A DNA stretch of 64,000 bases, taken from assembly GCF_900104135.1 (NCBI RefSeq), contig NZ_FNIV01000012.1, forward strand, positions 1-64,000. Reading direction: 5' to 3'. This DNA is from Halomonas shengliensis. Lineage in GTDB: Bacteria; Pseudomonadota; Gammaproteobacteria; Pseudomonadales; Halomonadaceae. A program made the translations under genes and the position numbers. Every line of letters begins with the position of its first letter. Position 1 is the first letter of the stretch. Below, piece by piece: positions 58,942 through 64,000 of this stretch. The notes under the pieces are model-generated. The model was not told where the DNA came from and did not search any database. It saw only the letters and a program-made list of their open reading frames with translations.

Positions 58942-60162
58942 ATGCCGACACCCCGCCGCCAGCGCTCCACGGACGACAACGCCGCTTCCGACACGGCACA
59001 GCGACGCCACCCCGCCCCGTCGCAGCCCTTCGCCACTCTCCGCACCTGCGGGGAGCTGCGCACCAGCCTCACCTCGCTGCGCGACACCTTCAGCAATCGC
59101 CACCACTCCCTGGACTTCGCCTACTCCCACGCCCACTACCTGCGCAATCGCGTGCTGGCGGTGGGCCTCCTGTTCCTGCTGCTCACCCCGCTGTGGGCGC
59201 TGGTGGATATCGTGATGCTGCCGCGCGACCTGTGGGGGATCACCCTGAGCGGGCGCGGCCTGCTGCTGGCGGGGCTGGCCGGCGTGCTGCTGCTGGCCAG
59301 GCAGAGCCGCGAGCGAATCGGGCGCATCCGCGTGAGTGCCGGCCTGCTGCTGGCGCTGCCGGCAACCTTCTACGCCCTGGTGCTGGGGATCGTGCCCGAT
59401 GGCGACGTGGCGCGGCTGGCAGGCTACGCCTTCATCCCCTTCCTGCTGGTGGCCGCCTTGAGCGTCTTCCCCTTCACCCTGGTCGAATCGCTGGCGGCGG
59501 GGGTGGCGCTGCTGTGGCTGCTGGCCTTCGCCCAGCGGGTCGATGGCAGCTGGCTGACCCCGGCGGGACTCGAGGGCCTATGGCTGCTGGCCAGCCTGTT
59601 GGCGGTCTCGCTGGCGGCCAACCACTTCCAGCTCAGCCTGCTGATGCGGGTCTACCGCCAGGCCACCCATGACCCGCTCACCGGGCTATTCAACCGCGGC
59701 GCGCTGACCCTGCACCTGGAGAAGCTGCAGGCCTGGCGCCGGCAGCAGGGAGAGACCGCCCCCGCCTGCAGCGTGCTGATGATGGATATCGATCACTTCA
59801 AGCGCATCAACGACACTCACGGCCACTCCGTGGGCGACCTGGTGCTGGCGGAGTTCGCCCGGGTCGTCAGCGATCAGACCCGCGCCGAGGACTGTGTGGC
59901 GCGCTACGGCGGCGAGGAGTTCGTGGTGCTGCTGGTAGATGCCGACGTGGCACGCGGCAGCCGCGTGGCCGAGCGCATCCGCAGCACCGTGGAAGCCCAC
60001 CACTTCCCCGACCATGACCACCAGCGGGTGCCGGTCACCACCAGCATCGGCGTGGCTCGCCTCGGCGAACGGGAGACGCCCCAGCAGGCGCTGGAGCGCG
60101 CCGATGCCGCCCTCTACCGAGCCAAGGCGCAAGGCCGCAACCGCGTGACCCACGCCGACTGA
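58942..60162 (+). CDS. Membrane diguanylate cyclase
   Basis: 406 residues. About six transmembrane helices lie in residues 65-230. The C-terminal GGDEF domain has GGEEF starting at G323 and an RxxD inhibitory site (R314 to D317), so it should make c-di-GMP from two GTP with product inhibition. It has no sensor domain outside the membrane segment. Start uncertain: the ATG at 58942 is downstream of a TATGAT (58881-58886) that looks like a -10; a GTG at 58936 is also possible. Divergent from dbpA. Confidence 0.88.
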   Translation: MPTPRRQRSTDDNAASDTAQRRHPAPSQPFATLRTCGELRTSLTSLRDTFSNRHHSLDFAYSHAHYLRNRVLAVGLLFLLLTPLWALVDIVMLPRDLWGITLSGRGLLLAGLAGVLLLARQSRERIGRIRVSAGLLLALPATFYALVLGIVPDGDVARLAGYAFIPFLLVAALSVFPFTLVESLAAGVALLWLLAFAQRVDGSWLTPAGLEGLWLLASLLAVSLAANHFQLSLLMRVYRQATHDPLTGLFNRGALTLHLEKLQAWRRQQGETAPACSVLMMDIDHFKRINDTHGHSVGDLVLAEFARVVSDQTRAEDCVARYGGEEFVVLLVDADVARGSRVAERIRSTVEAHHFPDHDHQRVPVTTSIGVARLGERETPQQALERADAALYRAKAQGRNRVTHAD

Positions 60163-60282
60163 CCCTGTCGCTCGCTTGTCCTGCGTCAAGACGCCGCCGT
60201 TGTCCGCCGGCCAGGCGCCCCCAGGTGTGCGATAGTCGGGAGAACCATCTCCCACCGACACCCGCCACAGGAGGAGCTCCCC

Positions 60283-61749
60283 ATGCAGCAACGCGAGGTC
60301 GATATCGCCATCATCGGCGCCGGCAGCGCCGGCCTGAGCGCCTGGCACGCCGCCCGCCAGCACAGTGACAGCGTGGTCCTGATCGAGGGCGGAGAGTACG
60401 GCACCACCTGTGCGCGGGTGGGCTGCATGCCCTCCAAGCTGCTGATCGCCGCGGCCGAGGCCGCCCACCAGGCCCGCGAGGCCGGTGGCTTCGGCATCAG
60501 GGTGAGCGGTGTCGAGGTCGACGGCCGCGCGGTGATGGCGCGGGTCAAGGAGGAGCGCGACGGCTTCGTGGGCCGGGTGCTCACGTCGATGAAGCGCATC
60601 CCCGAGGCCGACCGCCTCTCCGGCCATGCCCGCTTCGCGGACCCCCACACCCTCGAGGTGGGCGGCCATACCCGGGTCAGGGTCCGCACCATCATCATCG
60701 CCACCGGCTCGCGGCCCAGCTGGCCCGGGATGTTCGACGCCGCCGGCGACCGCTTGGTCACCAACGACGACGTCTTCGAGTGGGACGACCTGCCGGAATC
60801 CGTGGCGGTGTTCGGCCCCGGGGTGATCGGCCTGGAGCTGGGCCAGGCACTGCACCGCCTGGGGGTGCGCCTGCGGGTGTTCGGCGTGGGCGGCGCCCTG
60901 GGCCCCTTCCGCGACGCCAAGGTGCGCGAGGCAGCCGACGCCACCTTCAACGAGGCGTTCTACGTCGACCCCGACGCCAAGGTGGAGAGGATCGAACGCG
61001 ACGGCGAGGGCGTGGCGATCACCTTCATCGAGCGCGACAGCGGCGAGACCCTCACCGAGCGCTTCGACTATCTGCTGGCCGCCACCGGGCGGCGCCCCAA
61101 CGTCGACCGCCTGGGCCTGGAGAACGCCGGTCTCGCGCTCGACGACAAGGGGGTGCCCCGCTTCAACCGCTTCACCCTGCAGTGCCGCGGCGCCGACGAC
61201 GGCCCAAGCCATGTGTTCATCGCCGGCGACGCCAACCAGGAGCTGCCGCTGCTCCACGAGGCCAACAGCGAGGGGCGCATCGCCGGCGACAACGCCGGGC
61301 GCTTCCCGGAGCCGCGCGCCGGGCGGCGCAACGTGGCGCTGTCCATCGTCTTCACAGAACCGCAGATGGCCACCGTGGGCGAGGGCCATGCCGAACTCGA
61401 GAGACGCCTGGGCGGCTGCGACTGCCTGGCCACCGGCGAGGCCTCCTTCGCCGACCAGGGTCGGGCGGTGGTGATGCGCCAGAACCGCGGCCTGATGCGC
61501 CTCTACGCCGAGCACGGCTCCGGCCAGTTCCTCGGCGCCGAGCTGTTCGGCCCGCGGGTGGAGCACATGGCCCACCTGCTGGCCTGGGCCCTGGAGCAGA
61601 GGCTCGGCGTCGGCGAGATGCTCGCCATGCCGTGGTACCACCCGGTGCTGGAGGAGGGGCTGCGCGGTGCCCTGCGCGACCTCAACGCCAACCTTCAGCA
61701 GGGCCCGGCGATCACCGAACGCTGCATGGAGTGCGGCCCCGGCGACTGA
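60283..61749 (+). CDS. Dihydrolipoyl dehydrogenase-like flavoprotein
   Basis: 488 residues, class I pyridine nucleotide-disulfide oxidoreductase. FAD motif IAIIGAGSAGLSAW, redox pair in TTCARVGCMPSKLL (C-x4-C), NAD-binding VFGPGVIGLELGQAL and the C-terminal PWYHPVLEEGL. The last block keeps the His-Glu pair of Lpd but differs from HPTLSE. It is the only E3-like gene here; aceE-aceF lack their own lpd, but the altered C-terminus and the distance (over 40 kb) make it uncertain that this is the PDH E3. An unrelated disulfide reductase role is possible. AGGAGGAG precedes the ATG. Confidence 0.85.
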   Translation: MQQREVDIAIIGAGSAGLSAWHAARQHSDSVVLIEGGEYGTTCARVGCMPSKLLIAAAEAAHQAREAGGFGIRVSGVEVDGRAVMARVKEERDGFVGRVLTSMKRIPEADRLSGHARFADPHTLEVGGHTRVRVRTIIIATGSRPSWPGMFDAAGDRLVTNDDVFEWDDLPESVAVFGPGVIGLELGQALHRLGVRLRVFGVGGALGPFRDAKVREAADATFNEAFYVDPDAKVERIERDGEGVAITFIERDSGETLTERFDYLLAATGRRPNVDRLGLENAGLALDDKGVPRFNRFTLQCRGADDGPSHVFIAGDANQELPLLHEANSEGRIAGDNAGRFPEPRAGRRNVALSIVFTEPQMATVGEGHAELERRLGGCDCLATGEASFADQGRAVVMRQNRGLMRLYAEHGSGQFLGAELFGPRVEHMAHLLAWALEQRLGVGEMLAMPWYHPVLEEGLRGALRDLNANLQQGPAITERCMECGPGD

Positions 61750-61768
61750 CGGCGCCTGGGCCCGGCGC

Positions 61769-62161
61769 TCAATCCAGGGCGGCGCGCAGCGTCTCGGCGG
61801 CCGCCGACAGGTCGGCCGAGTCGGCCATGGGCAGGTTCTCCACCTGGATGTCGCTCATCGCGTCGAGCGGCGTCAGGTGGACATGCACGTGGGGCACTTC
61901 CAGGCCGACGATCAGCATGCCCACCCGCTGGCAGGGAAAGGCCCGCTTGATCGCCTTCGCCATGCGCCGCGAGACCGCCATCAGGTGCTGGTAGAGCGGC
62001 TCGGGCAGGTCGTCCCAGTGGTCGACCTCCTCGCGGGGGATCACCAGCACATGGCCGGGCTTCATCGGCTGGATGGTCATGATGACCACGCACTGGTCAT
62101 CGTCGTGCACGAAGTGTCCCGGGATCTCGCCCTGCATGATGCGGGTGAAGATGCTGGCCAT
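61769..62161 (-). CDS. HIT-family nucleotide-binding protein
   Basis: 130 residues. The histidine triad is HVHVHL (VPHVHVHLTPLD near residue 91) and the N-terminus MASIFTRIMQGEIPGH is typical. Such proteins hydrolyse nucleoside phosphoramidates or dinucleoside polyphosphates; the substrate here is not determined. Convergent with the Lpd-like gene; 19 bp between stops. Confidence 0.92.
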   Translation of the reverse strand: MASIFTRIMQGEIPGHFVHDDDQCVVIMTIQPMKPGHVLVIPREEVDHWDDLPEPLYQHLMAVSRRMAKAIKRAFPCQRVGMLIVGLEVPHVHVHLTPLDAMSDIQVENLPMADSADLSAAAETLRAALD

Positions 62162-62324
62162 GGCGCCCTCCTGGCGATCTGGGGTATGGGGAAGAGGGGT
62201 AAGTGACGACTAACGTCGCCTGCAGCGGCGGCGGCAATCGGGTATGCTTGAGGCGGCAGTACCGCACGACCAAGGAGCAGAATACACGATCGATCAGTCA
62301 ATCCAAGCCAGCACGGAGGTTCAC

Positions 62325-62642
62325 ATGAAGGTCTACAAACCTGAATGGCGGTGCACGTTTAGCGTAAACGAAGGCGCGGATGAATCGGCCAGCTGGAAGG
62401 AGCGGATCGCCTGGCAGCTGCGCGAGTTCGCCGACCGGCTCGATGGCGGCGGCCGGACCCTCAAGATCGATTGCGACGTCACGCCGGCGGTGAGTCGCGA
62501 CGAGGTGGATACCTGCCTGGGCAAGGGCTTCGCCGTGACACAGAGCCTGCTCACCCAGCTCGCCCACCAGGCGGCCTGCGAGGACGTGATGCGCGATGCC
62601 AAGGCGGAACTCTTCGAGGAGGAGGACGCCCCGCGGCACTGA
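62325..62642 (+). CDS. Conserved-looking small protein of unknown function
   Basis: 105 residues, not recognised. GGAGG with proper spacing precedes the ATG. Slightly acidic, mixed helix/strand, with three cysteines (EWRCTFS, KIDCDVT, CLGKGF region) and no signal peptide or membrane segment. Strong terminator just downstream supports it as a real transcription unit. Confidence 0.6.
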   Translation: MKVYKPEWRCTFSVNEGADESASWKERIAWQLREFADRLDGGGRTLKIDCDVTPAVSRDEVDTCLGKGFAVTQSLLTQLAHQAACEDVMRDAKAELFEEEDAPRH

Positions 62643-62658
62643 GGGCTCCCCTGCTTCC

Positions 62659-62690
62659 ACACCCCGGGCCTGCTCGGGGTGTTTTCGTTT
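62659..62690 (+). terminator. Intrinsic terminator
   Basis: ACACCCCG (62659-62666) pairs with CGGGGTGT (62675-62682), followed by TTTCGTTT. It closes the 62325-62642 gene. Confidence 0.85.
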
Positions 62691-62794
62691 CTGGCGCCGG
62701 CGTTGACAGCCAGCGGCATTGCGATCTATGCATATGACAAAGGCACCCGCCTTTACCCGGCTCCGCCGGGCCTCCCCTGCCAAGGAAGCCGGTC

Positions 62795-63046
62795 ATGGAC
62801 GCGCTGCGCCATCACTCGCCCACCGACCTGGTCGACCAGCCCGAGATGCCGGCACCGCCGGCCGCGAGCTGCGTCGCCTTCGACACCGAACTCGCCACGC
62901 GCCTGGCCTGCGCCAAGGCCCGCCTCGATCGCCTGGAGCGCGACGCCGACTCCCGCGACCAGGCCGCCCTGGGGGCGGCTCGCATCGAGTTCGCCCAGGC
63001 CTCCCGCGCGGTCGCCGATGCCCTGCTGGACCGTGGGCTGGGATAA
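62795..63046 (+). CDS. Possible small helical protein, unknown
   Basis: 83 residues, not recognised. Ala-, Arg- and Asp-rich, with a probable long helix (CAKARLDRLERDADSRDQAA) in the second half. AAGGAAG precedes the ATG at moderate spacing. High GC allows chance open frames of this size, so its reality is uncertain. Confidence 0.45.
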   Translation: MDALRHHSPTDLVDQPEMPAPPAASCVAFDTELATRLACAKARLDRLERDADSRDQAALGAARIEFAQASRAVADALLDRGLG

Positions 63047-63128
63047 GCGACCCGCCCTGGCATGACGGGGATGCACGGCGCCGGCCGGCATGGCATCCTC
63101 GAGGCCCCCTCCGTCACCGGATACCATC

Positions 63129-64000
63129 ATGCCGCTCGCCATCAGCCTGATCGCGCCCTCCTCGGTCACCGACGACGACGCCGTGGCGCGCGGCATCCAG
63201 GGACTGGAGTCGCTCGGCATCACGGTGAGCCTTCCCCGGCCGCTGCAGCGCCCGACCCGCTACCTGGCCGGCTCCCGGGAGTGGCGCCTGGCCCAGCTGC
63301 ATGCCGCCTATGACGACCCCAAGACCCAGGCGGTGTGGGCGATCCGCGGCGGCTACGGGGCCGCCCAGCTGCTCGACGGTGTCGACTGGGCGTGCCTTTC
63401 CGCCCACCCCAAGCCCCTGGTGGGCTACTCCGACGTCACCGTGCTGCTCGACCACTGGCATCGCCACGGCCTGCCGGCCCTCCACGGTCCGGTGGTCAAG
63501 GCGGCCGCCGGCCTGCTCGACGCCTCCCCGGCCGAGCGGGAGGTGCTGACGCGGCAGTTCGAGGAGACCCTGGCGCTGATCGAGGGAGAGGTCGCGCTGA
63601 CCTATCCCCTCTCGCCCTGGGGCGAGGCCCCCGCGACCCTCTCCGGCCCCCTGGCGGGCGGCAACCTCACCACCCTCGCCAGCCTGGCAGGCACCCCCGC
63701 CGCCTTCGTCGCCCCGCAGGGGGCCCTGGTGATCCTCGAGGATGTCGGCGAGCCCTGGTATCGCCTGGAGCGCGCCCTGTGGCAGCTGGTGCAGGGCGGT
63801 GCCCTGGACCGGGCTGCCGCGGTCTGTCTCGGCACCTTCGAGGGCTGCCCGCCCTGGGGCGATGCGCGGCTCGAGGCGATCCTCCTCGAGACCCTGGCGC
63901 CGCTGGGGATTCCGCTCTACCACGGCCTGCCGGTGGGCCACGGCCTGCACAACCGCCCCTGGCGCTACGGTGCCATCGGCCATATCACCCCCGGCCGGCT
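63129..64000 (+). CDS. ldcA: LD-carboxypeptidase (LdcA/MccF), 3' truncated by window
   Basis: 290 residues visible; the gene runs off the right edge. Peptidase S66 family: the nucleophile serine is in VGYSDVTVLLDHW, the Glu in VILEDVGEPWYRLE and the His in GLPVGHGLHNRPWRYGA fit the Ser-Glu-His triad. It removes the terminal D-alanine from L,D-linked tetrapeptides of recycled murein (LdcA) or cleaves MccC7-like substrates (MccF). ampD, another murein-recycling gene, is elsewhere in the window. Confidence 0.9.
   Translation, partial: MPLAISLIAPSSVTDDDAVARGIQGLESLGITVSLPRPLQRPTRYLAGSREWRLAQLHAAYDDPKTQAVWAIRGGYGAAQLLDGVDWACLSAHPKPLVGYSDVTVLLDHWHRHGLPALHGPVVKAAAGLLDASPAEREVLTRQFEETLALIEGEVALTYPLSPWGEAPATLSGPLAGGNLTTLASLAGTPAAFVAPQGALVILEDVGEPWYRLERALWQLVQGGALDRAAAVCLGTFEGCPPWGDARLEAILLETLAPLGIPLYHGLPVGHGLHNRPWRYGAIGHITPGR

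Overview
The window is about 64 kb of high-GC gammaproteobacterial chromosome. Gene content and order suggest a member of the Halomonadaceae (Halomonas or a close relative): a dapA-bamC-MBL-purC block, aceE-aceF without an adjacent lpd, ScpAB next to rluB, RIO-type kinase next to dbpA, and several cyclic-di-GMP enzymes. This genus-level call is inference from content; no rRNA gene is present. Almost every base belongs to ordinary core genes. I see no integrase, transposase gene, prophage module or CRISPR array.

Layout. 1-434 is non-coding and hairpin-rich. 435-3254 holds a NarL-type response regulator and acetyl-CoA synthetase, a pair linked in related bacteria by acetate control. 3426-9938 carries sprT, a UPF0149 gene, phospholipid genes (clsB and plsB, divergent), rsmJ and tsaB. 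10175-15832 has adk and the pyruvate dehydrogenase genes aceE-aceF. 16155-19055 has ampD, nadC, an acetyltransferase and trmO. 19111-22546 is the dapA-bamC-MBL-purC operon. 22766-27360 has bcp, a PerM-type permease with a TusA protein, bepA and nadA. Two identical tRNA-Lys genes follow, then rluB-scpB-scpA (transcribed scpA to rluB), radD and purL. 36806-39695 holds mltF, tadA, tesB and tRNA-Thr.

The right third (40007-64000) is more accessory: two very large GGDEF-EAL proteins (one with a C-terminal zinc-binding CZB domain), an SDR, an SOS-controlled umuDC operon, an unrecognised periplasmic protein, a DUF4010 membrane protein, an MDR reductase, a creatinase-like M24 protein, a YebC/YeeN regulator, a frameshifted glutaredoxin-DsbD-like gene, a DUF4399 protein, a RIO kinase, dbpA, a membrane diguanylate cyclase, an Lpd-like flavoprotein, a HIT protein, two small unknown proteins and a truncated LD-carboxypeptidase.

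The most unusual DNA is non-coding. A roughly 160-bp near-symmetric palindrome with 13-bp perfect ends sits between tRNA-Thr and the CZB-domain gene. A second repeat family has two copies (10045-10159 and 30604-30799) in opposite orientations, sharing both ends but differing in the middle. A row of hairpins occupies the left edge. These look like small non-autonomous or extragenic palindromic repeats, and they are the best candidates here for something not formally described.
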